NCBI RefSeq assembly: GCF_900258515.1
Contig: NZ_LT984884.1
Coordinates: forward strand, 3,095,366 to 3,159,365
DNA: 64,000 nucleotides
From: Lentibacillus sp. Marseille-P4043
Lineage (GTDB): Bacteria > Bacillota > Bacilli > Bacillales > Amphibacillaceae
Direction of reading: 5' to 3'
The position numbers and the translations under genes are program-made. Numbering within the stretch: the first letter of the stretch is position 1; the number at the start of each line of letters is the position of its first letter. The notes below the pieces were generated by a model that saw nothing but the letters and a program-made list of their open reading frames with translations, made no database searches and was not told where the DNA came from. Positions 53,783 to 63,433 of the stretch are shown here, in pieces.

Positions 53783-53803
53783 ACTAAATACATAGAAATT
53801 TTC
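53783..53803. repeat. 21-bp direct repeat, right copy
   Basis: Exact second copy of the 21-mer at 52996-53016. It is preceded by TGCGAAAGTTG, the reverse complement of CAACTTTCGCA found at the left edge of copy F. Confidence 0.8.
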
Positions 53804-53808
53804 ATGTA

Positions 53809-53845
53809 CAAAAAAACAGACCACTATGAAAAGTGATCTGTTTTA
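53809..53845 (-). terminator. Terminator downstream of rpmF
   Basis: AAACAGATCACTTTTCATAGTGGTCTGTTT-type hairpin on the minus strand followed by a T run, 14 bases after the rpmF stop codon. Confidence 0.85.
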
Positions 53846-53858
53846 CTATCAAGGAAAA

Positions 53859-54035
53859 TTAGATATTGCTTACAACTTCTTTTCCGTCATATTGTCCACA
53901 AGATTTGCAAACATGGTGTGGTTTTGTTAATTCACCACAATTTGAGCATTCTACCATGCCAGGTGTGTGTAATTTTTTATGAGTACGACGTTGGTTTTTA
54001 ACTTTTTTAGAAGTTCTTCTTTTAGGTACTGCCAT
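53859..54035 (-). CDS. rpmF: 50S ribosomal protein L32
   Basis: 58-residue ribosomal protein: starts [20 protein letters not shown] and ends DGKEVVSNI. It keeps the zinc-binding cysteine pairs (CSNCG and CKSCG), so it is the zinc (C+) form. Ribosome site AAGGAGGTGTAAG. Downstream of ylbN (yceD) as in most Bacteria. Confidence 0.97.
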   Translation of the reverse strand: MAVPKRRTSKKVKNQRRTHKKLHTPGMVECSNCGELTKPHHVCKSCGQYDGKEVVSNI

Positions 54036-54081
54036 GTCTTACACCTCCTTCAAACGAAAGTCAAATTCGAATTAATTCTTC

Positions 54082-54612
54082 TTATTTTTCTTTCTCATTA
54101 TTATCAAATAAGGACTCCAATTTTTTCAAACGAGGATCGATCGTTTTTTCAGTTTCCTCTTCAGAAATAAATTCCCATCCATCGCCTTTCACCGGGGCAT
54201 CTCCTTTAGCTTTTGCATCATCGGAGAACACTCGAAATGGAACCTCTAATAAGATATTTTCCTTTATATAGGGGGTTAAGTCAAGCATTTCCCCGTCTAT
54301 TGGATGAATTTCATTTTCCTCTTCTTCTTCACCATAAAAATCAGATAGTGTAAACACCTCAAGTGCCTTAATATCAAACGGATATGGCACATCAACCAAC
54401 GTTCTAGCACAAGGTAAAATCATTTTGCCATTTATGGTAAAAGAAAAAATAAGTTGTTCCCCTTGTATAGTACATTCTCCATAAACATGAACCAGGTCTA
54501 TTTTTCGAATATCATTGTTCATTGTTTCTAATTCCGAAACATCATCAACATCATCAAACGTAAAAGGCCCATTTAACGTACTTCGTTTAAGTTGACTTAC
54601 CGAAAATTTCAT
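54082..54612 (-). CDS. ylbN: YceD/DUF177 family protein YlbN
   Basis: 176 residues, YceD family, co-transcribed with rpmF and linked to 23S rRNA or large-subunit maturation in other bacteria and plants. Conserved cysteine region LILPCARTLVDVPYPFDIKALE is visible. Start at 54612 (MKFSVSQLKR) after GAGGTGATAAGG. Confidence 0.88.
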   Translation of the reverse strand: MKFSVSQLKRSTLNGPFTFDDVDDVSELETMNNDIRKIDLVHVYGECTIQGEQLIFSFTINGKMILPCARTLVDVPYPFDIKALEVFTLSDFYGEEEEENEIHPIDGEMLDLTPYIKENILLEVPFRVFSDDAKAKGDAPVKGDGWEFISEEETEKTIDPRLKKLESLFDNNEKEK

Positions 54613-54817
54613 CCTTATCACCTCAAAGAGCAACAAAAGTTATTTTAAAAGGAAATTAGACTTTTGTCAACATATTTTCTTTACAGATTGCGAAAAAAAG
54701 AAGAATCTTTGTCTCTAGCATTCCATTACTAAGATACACTAATCAGATTCGTGTTATGCTATTGTTAACGTTTTTTGTTAAACTAAATGATAACATACAT
54801 AATTAGGAGTTGAACAG

Positions 54818-56029
54818 ATGAAAGCATGTGGTTTAATCGTCGAGTATAATCCATTTCATAATGGGCATGTATATCATCTAGAAGAAGCGAAAAAAGTCTC
54901 TAAAGCCGATTGCATGATCACAGTCATGAGCGGCTCTTTCTTGCAGCGAGGTGAGCCCGCAATCATCGATAAATTTCACCGCACAAACGCGGCTCTTGCC
55001 AGTGGCATTGACATCGTTGTTGAGTTACCATACGTGTTTGCAGTACAGAGCAGTGACTTATTTGCCAAAGGGTCAATTTTAACACTTCACGCATTAGGAA
55101 TTGATTCAATCTGCTTTGGTAGTGAATCAGGTATGATCAGTGATTTCGTTACGGGATACCACACATTTTATGAGCGCAAGGATTTGTTTAGGGAAACATT
55201 AAAAGAACAGTTAAATCAGGGGATGGCTTACCCTGAAGCAAGTAGATTAGCTTATCAAAAAATCGGCTTAACCACGGCAGGTATGGATTTAGCAAAGCCA
55301 AATAACATCTTAGGATTTAGTTATGTAAAAGCAATTTTGGAAAATAGTCTACCAATTGAGCCGTTAACAATCAAGCGAAGCAAAAGTGGTTATCATGATG
55401 AAACAATCACTAGCTCTATCGCCAGTGCAACAAGTATTCGGAAACAACTTTTTACTTCTGGAAAAATCACACCGGAAATTGCAGAAACAATTCCTAAGGC
55501 AACCAAAGAGGAGCTAGAAAGGTATTATCATACTGCTTCATGCTGGCATCATTGGGAAGCGTATTTTAATCTATTACATTATCGTGTGATGACCATGTCC
55601 AAAACTGAACTAAGAGCGATCCAAGGGGTTGATGAGGGGTTGGAGTATCGCATCAAAAAAACAGCAAAGACTGCAACCTCATTTACTGAATGGGTCAAGG
55701 CTATTAAAACAAAACGCTACACGTGGACAAGGCTGCAACGGATGTTTGTCCATATTTTAACAAATACAAAGAAGCAAGATATGGATAGACTTACCAATCT
55801 ATCCTCAATCCCATATGTGCGTATTCTAGGACTAACAGAAACAGGTAGAGCATACCTTAATAAAGCCAAAAAGCAGACGGATGTGCCACTGATTTCAAAC
55901 CTAAGTCGAACGAATCCACCTATGTTATCGCTTGAAGAGAAAGCTACTGCTGCTTATTATAGTATTCTTCCTCCAACGATTAGGCAACAGCTACGTCGAC
56001 AGGAACTTCAGCCGCCAATTATGATATAA
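54818..56029 (+). CDS. tmcAL: tRNA(Met) cytidine acetate ligase TmcAL
   Basis: Forms N4-acetylcytidine at the wobble position of elongator tRNA-Met using acetate and ATP (ylbM). 403 residues, nucleotidyltransferase fold with N-terminal GLIVEYNPFHNGHVYHLEEAK (HxGH motif), SGSFLQRGEPAIIDKFHRT and SKSGYHDE. Divergent from ylbN; ribosome site TTAGGAG. Confidence 0.94.
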   Translation: MKACGLIVEYNPFHNGHVYHLEEAKKVSKADCMITVMSGSFLQRGEPAIIDKFHRTNAALASGIDIVVELPYVFAVQSSDLFAKGSILTLHALGIDSICFGSESGMISDFVTGYHTFYERKDLFRETLKEQLNQGMAYPEASRLAYQKIGLTTAGMDLAKPNNILGFSYVKAILENSLPIEPLTIKRSKSGYHDETITSSIASATSIRKQLFTSGKITPEIAETIPKATKEELERYYHTASCWHHWEAYFNLLHYRVMTMSKTELRAIQGVDEGLEYRIKKTAKTATSFTEWVKAIKTKRYTWTRLQRMFVHILTNTKKQDMDRLTNLSSIPYVRILGLTETGRAYLNKAKKQTDVPLISNLSRTNPPMLSLEEKATAAYYSILPPTIRQQLRRQELQPPIMI

Positions 56030-56064
56030 GGGTCTATCCCCTAAAGAGGGGACAGACCCTTATT
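56029..56064 (+). terminator. Terminator downstream of tmcAL
   Basis: AAGGGTCTATCCCC / GGGGACAGACCCTT hairpin followed by ATTTATTTA. It begins at the stop codon of tmcAL and could act in both directions. Confidence 0.85.
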
Positions 56065-56070
56065 TATTTA

Positions 56071-56720
56071 GGCTGTTTTCTAAAAGATTAGGAATGCGAT
56101 TACTCGCCCCTCCGAAAACATTTGTTTTTCTATTCACAACGGATATAAACTGCGAAGTAACTTTAGTTGACTTCCTCCCGTCCTTTACAAGGTGAGTGGT
56201 AATTCGCGGCTTGGGGGAAATACTCGCTTTCCATGGGGAACGCTTCAGCCTCCTCGTGAGCAAAAACCGCTCACTTTGGTGTCTTCAGACTGTTCCCTTC
56301 CCATAAGACTTGAAGAGACATCCTTGAATCTGAACCGCACGAAGAAAATGTGTATTTCATTTTCAAGGAGGCTCGGATTTTCCTCAAGCCTAAAAAAACT
56401 TTCTATTCAAATGAGAGGAAAACCGTGAAACATTGATTGAATAACTACTCTCTCTAGCTAGAAAATCACTGCTAGCGGAGGCAGAATACGTAGACTCCTG
56501 TGGGAACAGCACGTGTCCGAAGACCCCGCAGGAAGCGCTCTTTGCTTTCGAGGAGGCTGAGGCCGTGCCCACGGAAAGCGAAGTATTCTGCCGTAGCGGT
56601 TTCAAGCACTTAACCCACATTTGAGTGAGAGAAAGTGTCACAAAAAAGAATTGTCACTGTATCGCTGTTTATATCAACTACAAAATTAAAAAGCAACAAA
56701 CATTACGAGAAGAACCTTTA
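56071..56720. repeat. Long modular hairpin repeat, copy E
   Basis: About 650 bp between tmcAL and sepM. The left part is a diverged module sharing TTTTCTAAAAGATT, GCGATTACTCG and the CAGCCTCCTCGTGAGC and CTCACTTTGGTGTCTTCAGACT blocks. The right module is closed by GGCAGAATAC (56480-56489) and GTATTCTGCC (56583-56592), as in A and B. The right end matches the AAAAGCAACAAACATTACGA.AAG ends of A, B and C and runs into the last codon of sepM. Confidence 0.8.
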
Positions 56721-57734
56721 TTTAAGCTTTTTTAAGTATGTTAAGGCATCATCAAATGTATCTACAGGAACAACCTTCATATCGGTTCCGATTTCCTCTG
56801 CTGTTTCCTTTGCTACCTCATAGTTGGAATCAGCTGCACCATTTTCATTAGGTGCAAAAAATACTTTACAGCCTTCATCATCCGCAGCAATAACTTTTTT
56901 ATCAATGCCACCGATTCGTCCAACATTCCCGTTATAATCAATTTCTCCCGTTCCGGCAATTTGATATCCATGTGTTAAATCCGCTTCTGTCAGTTGATCA
57001 TAAATTTCTAAGGAAAACATTAGCCCAGCACTTGGACCGCCAATACTACCGCTGGAAAAATTGACATCGGGATCAACGCTAACACTACGATCAGTTACCA
57101 ATTGAATGCCAATCCCTACTTTATTATCTAATTCTTTAAAAGATTCCAATTCAATTTCTTTTGTCATTGTTTCATCGTCTCGCTCAAATTCAATTGAAAT
57201 TGTATCACCAGCACTTTTATTCTCAACATAAGAAATCAAATCATCTGTTTCCTCAATTACTTTTCCATCAATGCTGGTAATCCGATCACCCATTTTTAAC
57301 TTACTCTCAGCAGGCATTCCCTTGATAACAGACACAACGTAAACACCATTATAATCAATTGAAATATCTTCATTAGCCGCTTTATATGCTACTACTGTAG
57401 ATGCTTCCTGAGAGTTCTCCATCATCTGTAATTGGACATGAAAATATTCGTCCTCGGTAATTCCTTCAGGCCTAACCTGACTTATTGGTAATACCTCGTG
57501 GTGTGGCAGTAGCTTAGCCCACACATACTGTACCGGAGTTGCTTGTCCCCCTCTTACAGTTACTAAGTGCATATCACCAGCACTCTCATGCCCACCATCA
57601 ACGGCGACAATTGGATTTAATGCATCTGCTCCACCCGGTTTGTAAATATAGTACGGTAACTTATATGCAGATAGAAAAAAGGCAATTGCTACAACAATAA
57701 TGAACGATATTATATGACGCTTCGTTATCTTCAC
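56718..57734 (-). CDS. sepM: SepM-type PDZ/Lon-like membrane protease (YlbL)
   Basis: Membrane-anchored extracellular serine protease. 338 residues: N-terminal transmembrane helix (ISFIIVVAIAFFLSAYKLPYYIY), PDZ domain (about 115-200, VSVIKGMPAESKLKMGDRI), then a Lon-like domain with catalytic Ser in GGPSAGLMFSLE and Lys in GGIDKKVIAADDEG. GTG start at 57734 after GGAAGGAG; a 20-residue upstream extension is unsupported. The stop codon coincides with the edge of repeat E. ylbK, normally beside it in B. subtilis, is absent. Confidence 0.9.
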   Translation of the reverse strand: MKITKRHIISFIIVVAIAFFLSAYKLPYYIYKPGGADALNPIVAVDGGHESAGDMHLVTVRGGQATPVQYVWAKLLPHHEVLPISQVRPEGITEDEYFHVQLQMMENSQEASTVVAYKAANEDISIDYNGVYVVSVIKGMPAESKLKMGDRITSIDGKVIEETDDLISYVENKSAGDTISIEFERDDETMTKEIELESFKELDNKVGIGIQLVTDRSVSVDPDVNFSSGSIGGPSAGLMFSLEIYDQLTEADLTHGYQIAGTGEIDYNGNVGRIGGIDKKVIAADDEGCKVFFAPNENGAADSNYEVAKETAEEIGTDMKVVPVDTFDDALTYLKKLK

Positions 57735-57975
57735 AGTATAACTCCTTCCATAACCCCAACTGACTATACACCCTCTACAAAAAGAGTATGGCATAAATGA
57801 CAGGGGTATGTGCGTATATTGATATAGACTTGTACAATCAAAATTAGCTTTTTTATCAAACGTCGTACAAATTATGATTGTTAATTTTCACATTTGCTTT
57901 TTTAATTGTGAACTAAAATTATTCTACTACGATCAAAAAAAGAAGTACAGAGCTAGCACTTCATTAGGGGGCTTT

Positions 57976-59187
57976 ATGTTGAGGCAAATTATAAAAACAC
58001 TATTATTAGCTGGAATAACAGGATTTATCGCATTTGCAATACTAACAGTTCCTGATCAAGCTTCCGAAGCTAGTATTCGCGGACTTAGCATTTGGTGGGA
58101 GAGTGTATTTCCGACATTGCTACCTTTTTTTATAATTGCTGAGTTATTAATAAGTTTTGGCGTTGTCAGTTTTATCGGCGTGCTTTGTGAACCAATTATG
58201 CGTCCCATATTTAATGTTCCAGGCGTTGGGAGCTTTGCCTGGACAATGGGAATGGTTAGCGGTTATCCTACAGGCGCAAAAATATCTGTACATTTACGCC
58301 AAGAGGAACAAATTTCACAAATCGAAGGAGAGCGCCTTGTAGCGTTTACCAATGCATCGAGTCCATTATTTATAATCGGAGTAATTGCTGGTGGGCTTTT
58401 CAATGATCCAAAACTAGGACTTCTGCTGATCGTTTGCCACTATATCGGCAACACACTTGTGGGTATTTGCATGCGATTTTATGGAAGGTCAAAGAAAACA
58501 AATAAACAATCAGTGGAAAAGAAGGTATCCCTAAAACGAGCATTTCATGAAATGCATCAAACCAGAATGAGCGATCCTCGCCCTTTTGGACAAGTTATGG
58601 GTGATGCAGTCATAAACTCGGTAAAAACATTAGTTATGGTCGGTGGATTTATTATTCTCTTTTCTGTCTTCACAAAACTATTGTACATTTTGAATATATC
58701 GCCAGCAATTGCTAGTGTGTTGAAACATCTTTTTCAATTTCTAACATTACCTGTTGATTTAGCTCTGCCGTTTTTATCGGGAATATTTGAAATCACTTTA
58801 GGCTCTCAAATGTTGTCAAACATCTCGATCGATAATTTATTAGCGCAAATGGTTATCGTTAGTTTTATTCTGGGGTTCCATGGACTTTCCGTTCAGGCCC
58901 AAGTATCAAGCATTATCGCGAAAACAGATATCCGTTTCGCTCCTTACTTCTTTGCGCGCTTTTTACATGCAGTTTTCGCAAGTATATTAACAGTTCTATT
59001 ATATAACCCGTTATATGTTAATCGACAAGCATTTGAATTGAAAGATATCCCTGTATCACAGGAGGTACAACAAAACAGCTGGTATACAGCATTAGACCTA
59101 TTGAAACATACCGGTCCTTTGATTACGATCCTTTTTTTAGGGATTGCCGTGCTACTTTTATATCGCAGAAAACAGGCAAAAAAATAA
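57976..59187 (+). CDS. ylbJ: Sporulation integral membrane protein YlbJ
   Basis: 403 residues, eight or so transmembrane segments with two nucleoside-recognition (gate) domains. Required for spore cortex formation in B. subtilis and SigE-controlled there. Segments MVSGYPTGAKI and SGIFEITLGSQML are typical. The start at 57976 (MLRQIIKTLLLAG) has AGGGGGC just upstream; the longer frame of 34 residues is rejected. Confidence 0.88.
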   Translation: MLRQIIKTLLLAGITGFIAFAILTVPDQASEASIRGLSIWWESVFPTLLPFFIIAELLISFGVVSFIGVLCEPIMRPIFNVPGVGSFAWTMGMVSGYPTGAKISVHLRQEEQISQIEGERLVAFTNASSPLFIIGVIAGGLFNDPKLGLLLIVCHYIGNTLVGICMRFYGRSKKTNKQSVEKKVSLKRAFHEMHQTRMSDPRPFGQVMGDAVINSVKTLVMVGGFIILFSVFTKLLYILNISPAIASVLKHLFQFLTLPVDLALPFLSGIFEITLGSQMLSNISIDNLLAQMVIVSFILGFHGLSVQAQVSSIIAKTDIRFAPYFFARFLHAVFASILTVLLYNPLYVNRQAFELKDIPVSQEVQQNSWYTALDLLKHTGPLITILFLGIAVLLLYRRKQAKK

Positions 59188-59190
59188 TCT

Positions 59191-59226
59191 AAAGAGGCAG
59201 CTTCCAATTAATGGGGCTGCCTCTTT
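59191..59226. terminator. Bidirectional terminator between ylbJ and coaD
   Basis: AAAGAGGCAGC / GCTGCCTCTTT hairpin between convergent genes with T and A runs on the appropriate sides. Confidence 0.88.
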
Positions 59227-59231
59227 ACACC

Positions 59232-59759
<528 letters not shown>

Positions 59760-59767
59760 TCACCACT

Positions 59768-60319
59768 CTACTTTTGATAAATTGTAACCCCTATTGTCCC
59801 ACCGTAATTTTCTTGTTTCACAATAGTTAAACTAGAAAGGTTATCTGGCATTACTTCTGACATATCATGCTCACAATAGACCATTCCATTAATATTCAAC
59901 AAATGTAGTTCCTCTATTTCCTCTAAAAACTTATTATAATTAACCTTTCCATATGGTGGATCAAAAACGATTAAATCAAATTGCAATTCTCTTTTAGCAG
60001 CTGCATGAAGCGCACGAAAAGCATCCGTACGAAAAACTTCTGCCTTATGTTCGATTTTTAGTGACTTTAAATTTTGATAAATGGTATGTATTGCTTTTGG
60101 ATGTTTATCGACAAAAATCGTTTTTTCCATCCCTCTGCTTATCGCTTCAATTCCCAATGATCCACTGCCAGCAAATAAATCCAAACACATTCCAGTTTGA
60201 AAAAAAGGGCCAATACTTTGGAATACAGCTTCTTTCACCTTGTCAGTCGTTGGCCGCGTTGATTTACCTGGAACCGCTTTTAATTGACGTCCTTTCATTG
60301 TACCTGCAATAACTCTCAT
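59768..60319 (-). CDS. rsmD: 16S rRNA (guanine-966-N2)-methyltransferase RsmD
   Basis: SAM-dependent methylation of 16S rRNA G966. 183 residues with MRVIAGTMKGRQL, STRPTTDKVKEAVF, the SAM loop CLDLFAGSGSLGIEA and catalytic DPPY (IVFDPPYGKVNY). Start at 60319 after AGAGGTGTGC. Confidence 0.95.
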   Translation of the reverse strand: MRVIAGTMKGRQLKAVPGKSTRPTTDKVKEAVFQSIGPFFQTGMCLDLFAGSGSLGIEAISRGMEKTIFVDKHPKAIHTIYQNLKSLKIEHKAEVFRTDAFRALHAAAKRELQFDLIVFDPPYGKVNYNKFLEEIEELHLLNINGMVYCEHDMSEVMPDNLSSLTIVKQENYGGTIGVTIYQK

Positions 60320-60561
60320 ATGCACACCTCTATTTACTACTAATCGACATTTTACCACAAATCAAAAAAAGAGGCGACCAGTGAAATGAATAAAAATCAC
60401 AATAAAATGTATAGAATTTTTTCACCCGTACATACTTAATTAGTGAGACAGCTAATACTTAGCTTGGTTGTTTCAAAAACACGGAGAAGACTTACATTTC
60501 CCCATAAGTTCTTCCTCCGGTTTCTCCTCTCCCTTTGCCTTTTTGTTTTCAATTAGAAAAC
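60320..60561. other. Intergenic region with two stem-loops, no gene
   Basis: Contains an imperfect hairpin GGAGAAGACTTA...TAAGTTCTTCCTCC (60483-60520) followed by a pyrimidine-rich run. A perfect AT-rich inverted repeat CTTTTTGTTTTC...GAAAACAAAAAG (about 60538-60566) abuts the ylbG terminator. No credible coding frame. Confidence 0.55.
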
Positions 60562-60599
60562 AAAAAGACCTGCAGAAAAATTTCTGCAGGTTTTTTTTT
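60562..60599 (-). terminator. Terminator downstream of ylbG
   Basis: CCTGCAGAAA / TTTCTGCAGG perfect stem with a T run on both strands (long run of nine T on the plus strand, AAAAAG on the other side). Confidence 0.85.
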
Positions 60600-60655
60600 G
60601 AAAAAACCTCGGATTTAACTATATGTATCACCCGATAGATTTGTTGTAATTTATT

Positions 60656-60931
60656 TTATATCCCCATTTTGTAATCATATTGCTTCGCTTTGTCCGGTTT
60701 GGCGTTCTCATAGTTTGTTCGAATAAAGGGCTTGTATGATCGATCTATCTTAGAGACAAATGAGAGTCTTAGTAACTTCTTCTCTATGTCATCTACGTCC
60801 CCTTGGTCAACATATAAAACAGCGTATTTTAATTTTTTTGATGTATAAATCAAATGACCATAACGTTTTATTTGCCGCAAATTTTTCATATGCTGAAACC
60901 AAACGATAATACCTTGACGATTTGTCCTCAT
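60656..60931 (-). CDS. ylbG: DUF2129 family protein YlbG
   Basis: 91-residue cytosolic protein (RQGIIVWFQHMKNLRQIKRYGHLIY) of unknown function, conserved in Bacilli between ylbF and rsmD. Confidence 0.88.
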   Translation of the reverse strand: MRTNRQGIIVWFQHMKNLRQIKRYGHLIYTSKKLKYAVLYVDQGDVDDIEKKLLRLSFVSKIDRSYKPFIRTNYENAKPDKAKQYDYKMGI

Positions 60932-60999
60932 TTTACGCCCTCACTTACACCTTATTTGAACATAGTGTATCAAATTATCATCAATCTATCAATTCAATA

Positions 61000-61443
61000 T
61001 TAAGATGCCCGACATCCGCAACCACTGCTTCCACTTCCATGGCCACAGCCACCATCACTTAATGCAGCGCCATCTTTTGGAGCCTTAATATCATCACTCA
61101 CACTTTGTGCAACGTATTGACTTATTTCATCCAGCAATTTTTGCAAATTACGTTCCGCAACTTTAAACGCTGCTACTTTTTCATGCATATCCATTGCACG
61201 TTTAGTTGTTCGGACACGTTTCATAATTTGATTAAAATCCGGATGATATCTACCAAAACGTTGGACATCCTCATATTGATCCTTTATATCTATAAAAGCC
61301 TTAATCAGCTTTTGTGCCTCTTCATCATTATTTAACGCTTTACGGGAACGCTGGTAGTCCTCCATGACGTCCGATTGCAAAACCATCTGTCCGAGTGATT
61401 CGCAACGGTCAAGGATGTCTACATATTCCATCGTAGCTATCAT
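61000..61443 (-). CDS. ylbF: YlbF/YmcA family regulator (RicF)
   Basis: Subunit of the RicA-RicF-RicT complex that assists RNase Y in mRNA maturation and affects competence, biofilm and sporulation in B. subtilis. 147 residues: helical YlbF domain (about 1-115) and a Cys-rich tail GGCGHGSGSSGCGCRAS that can ligate the Fe-S cluster known in the complex. Start at 61443 (MIATMEYVDIL) after GGAGGTG. Confidence 0.92.
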   Translation of the reverse strand: MIATMEYVDILDRCESLGQMVLQSDVMEDYQRSRKALNNDEEAQKLIKAFIDIKDQYEDVQRFGRYHPDFNQIMKRVRTTKRAMDMHEKVAAFKVAERNLQKLLDEISQYVAQSVSDDIKAPKDGAALSDGGCGHGSGSSGCGCRAS

Positions 61444-61496
61444 TAGATTCACCTCCACATTTATCATATCATGTAATTTGAATATGATAAAGCTAG

Positions 61497-61730
61497 CTAA
61501 TCTTTCATAGCATCAGCAAATTGAACCAGCATTCCCGCCATTTGAACCTGATTACTTATTTTTTCAAGCTGTTGGGGAAATGTTTTTCCATAATATTTTT
61601 TAGCCGCACCTGGCAATTCCGTAATACGGTTTGGATCCCTAGTCAAATATCGATACCAACTTGGGTTGAATCGAACAAAATTTGCTATATGTGGATGTGA
61701 TTGAAGATACTGATAACATATCGGTTGCAT
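61497..61730 (-). CDS. ylbE: YlbE-like protein
   Basis: 77 residues (MQPICYQYLQSHPHIANFVR), family with no known function, conserved between ylbD and ylbF. Start at 61730 after AGAGGTG, just inside the end of ylbD. Confidence 0.85.
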   Translation of the reverse strand: MQPICYQYLQSHPHIANFVRFNPSWYRYLTRDPNRITELPGAAKKYYGKTFPQQLEKISNQVQMAGMLVQFADAMKD

Positions 61731-61744
61731 ACGTTTTTCACCTC

Positions 61745-62146
61745 TTAATCTCGAAACCAATTAAATGGCTGATTACTTCTCGTTTCAGGTAATGATTTCT
61801 TTGTTTCCTTTGTTTCTTGAAATTGACCTAGCACCTCTTGGATTGTGGATATTGTTGAACTCAATTGTGTTATTTGATGTTGAACTTTATTTATATCCAT
61901 ATTCTCTGTAAGTTTCAAGAGTTGACTAAACAGTTCAGATTGTTTCTTCATCCCTTTTTGGTCCGCTTCTTTTTCTGTTTCCTCCTTATATTGCTTCCAA
62001 TATGGATCATCTTCCCCCAAGAGGATCCATTTTTCATAATGTTCTTGCCATGATCTGCCGTTTTTTCGGATCTCCTTTATCAACTCAGGATGATTTGCCA
62101 AAAATTGTTTAAACTCTTTAACGGATGGATGCAATTCATCTCCCAT
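61745..62146 (-). CDS. ylbD: YlbD family protein (putative spore coat protein)
   Basis: 133 residues; N-terminal motif HPSVKEFKQFLANHPELIKEIRKNG and SWQEHYEKWILLGEDDPYW, followed by a Gln/Glu-rich helical region. Family members are annotated as coat proteins; no enzymatic motifs. Ribosome site GGTGGTG. Confidence 0.85.
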   Translation of the reverse strand: MGDELHPSVKEFKQFLANHPELIKEIRKNGRSWQEHYEKWILLGEDDPYWKQYKEETEKEADQKGMKKQSELFSQLLKLTENMDINKVQHQITQLSSTISTIQEVLGQFQETKETKKSLPETRSNQPFNWFRD

Positions 62147-62222
62147 TTATTTTTCACCACCGATGAATATAATTACTATTACTTTATGATAATGACCTAT
62201 ATTCTGTGAGAGTAAGACATCT

Positions 62223-62255
62223 AAAAAAGCTCATAAAGTAAATTATGAGCTTTTT
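62223..62255 (-). terminator. Terminator downstream of ylbC
   Basis: AAAAAGCTCATAA / TTATGAGCTTTTT hairpin immediately after the ylbC stop codon; symmetric, may work both ways. Confidence 0.88.
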
Positions 62256-62259
62256 ACCA

Positions 62260-63333
62260 TTACGGTTTTTTAATGAAATTTTGTGTGTAGTAAAAATGAT
62301 ATACCCCGACACCTAAATGTGTGTAATCTTTATTTAATAATGCTTCCCGGTGTCCTTCGCTATTCAACCATCCTTCCATGGCTGCAGCTGCATCCGGATA
62401 CTGTGCAGCAATATTTTCACCTGCTGAAAAATAATAAACATTTTTATCCGCTAACCGTTCCTTTAATCCATTGCCATTCTTACTATAATGAGAAAAATAA
62501 TTGTTCTCAGCCATATCTTCACTGTGAAGAAACGCAACATCGCTTACCGTTTCATTCCATTGAACCTGTTTCTTATCAAAATGATTCCGTATGACATTTG
62601 TAATATCAAATATTTGCTGTTCCATACCGCTTTCAATTTTTTCCCAATCTTTATCAGTTAAATTAGGTTGTTCCGGCAAATCTCCACGATACTCTATTTT
62701 GTATGGCTGATGTTTCAGCAAAATATCAGTTGTTAAAACCCGTATAGAGGATAATTTATTTGTGAACGTATCAAAATAACATTGAACAAACACATTATCG
62801 GCTATTTTTACCAATGGACGCATTTTTACATCATCCTCATTTAGATGGAACGTATAGGAAGCAACCCCCTTCGTATATGTCACATCTCTTTCAAATGAAA
62901 AATGATCGTTAATTGAATCATATGATTGTCCAATTTGTATGGGAGCAGTTGATAAATTGTTCCCTGTTGCATAGATTGTTTTAATCTTGTCTTCTTGAAC
63001 ACCAAACTGGATATATTGATCGCGTTGATCCGTATAAACCCACCAGCTATAACCATATGCGCTTTGATCGATTCTAAAAGGATCACCAAGGCTATCCCTT
63101 AACTCATCTGATGAGTTACCTATCCATTGAAACAACTCACCTTTTAACTTTATTTTAGGTGATTTCTTTTCCGGAACAGATTTCGATTCCAGCATGTTTT
63201 CTTTTTCTTTTAGGACGTTCCCACTATCATCAATTGCCTTATCCGATGAGATGTCATTTTTCTCCAATAAATAATATCCACCTATCACTACCACTACTAA
63301 AAATAAAAATACAATTATTTTAATTAAACGCAT
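62260..63333 (-). CDS. ylbC: CAP/SCP domain exported protein YlbC
   Basis: 357 residues: N-terminal membrane anchor (IIVFLFLVVVVIGGYYLL), CAP-associated N domain (about 65-205) and a C-terminal CAP/SCP1 domain (about 225-350) with HSEDMAENNYFSHYSKNG, AGENIAAQYPDAAAAMEGWLNSEGHREALL. Surface-exposed, function unknown; related proteins are linked to sporulation. Confidence 0.9.
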   Translation of the reverse strand: MRLIKIIVFLFLVVVVIGGYYLLEKNDISSDKAIDDSGNVLKEKENMLESKSVPEKKSPKIKLKGELFQWIGNSSDELRDSLGDPFRIDQSAYGYSWWVYTDQRDQYIQFGVQEDKIKTIYATGNNLSTAPIQIGQSYDSINDHFSFERDVTYTKGVASYTFHLNEDDVKMRPLVKIADNVFVQCYFDTFTNKLSSIRVLTTDILLKHQPYKIEYRGDLPEQPNLTDKDWEKIESGMEQQIFDITNVIRNHFDKKQVQWNETVSDVAFLHSEDMAENNYFSHYSKNGNGLKERLADKNVYYFSAGENIAAQYPDAAAAMEGWLNSEGHREALLNKDYTHLGVGVYHFYYTQNFIKKP

Positions 63334-63433
63334 AAGTGCTTTACCCCTTTATGTCGTGTCTAAAAGCACCAAATGATAAAAACCTATTATCATTTAATTA
63401 CTATTAAACAACCTCTATACTCATTTACTCAAC

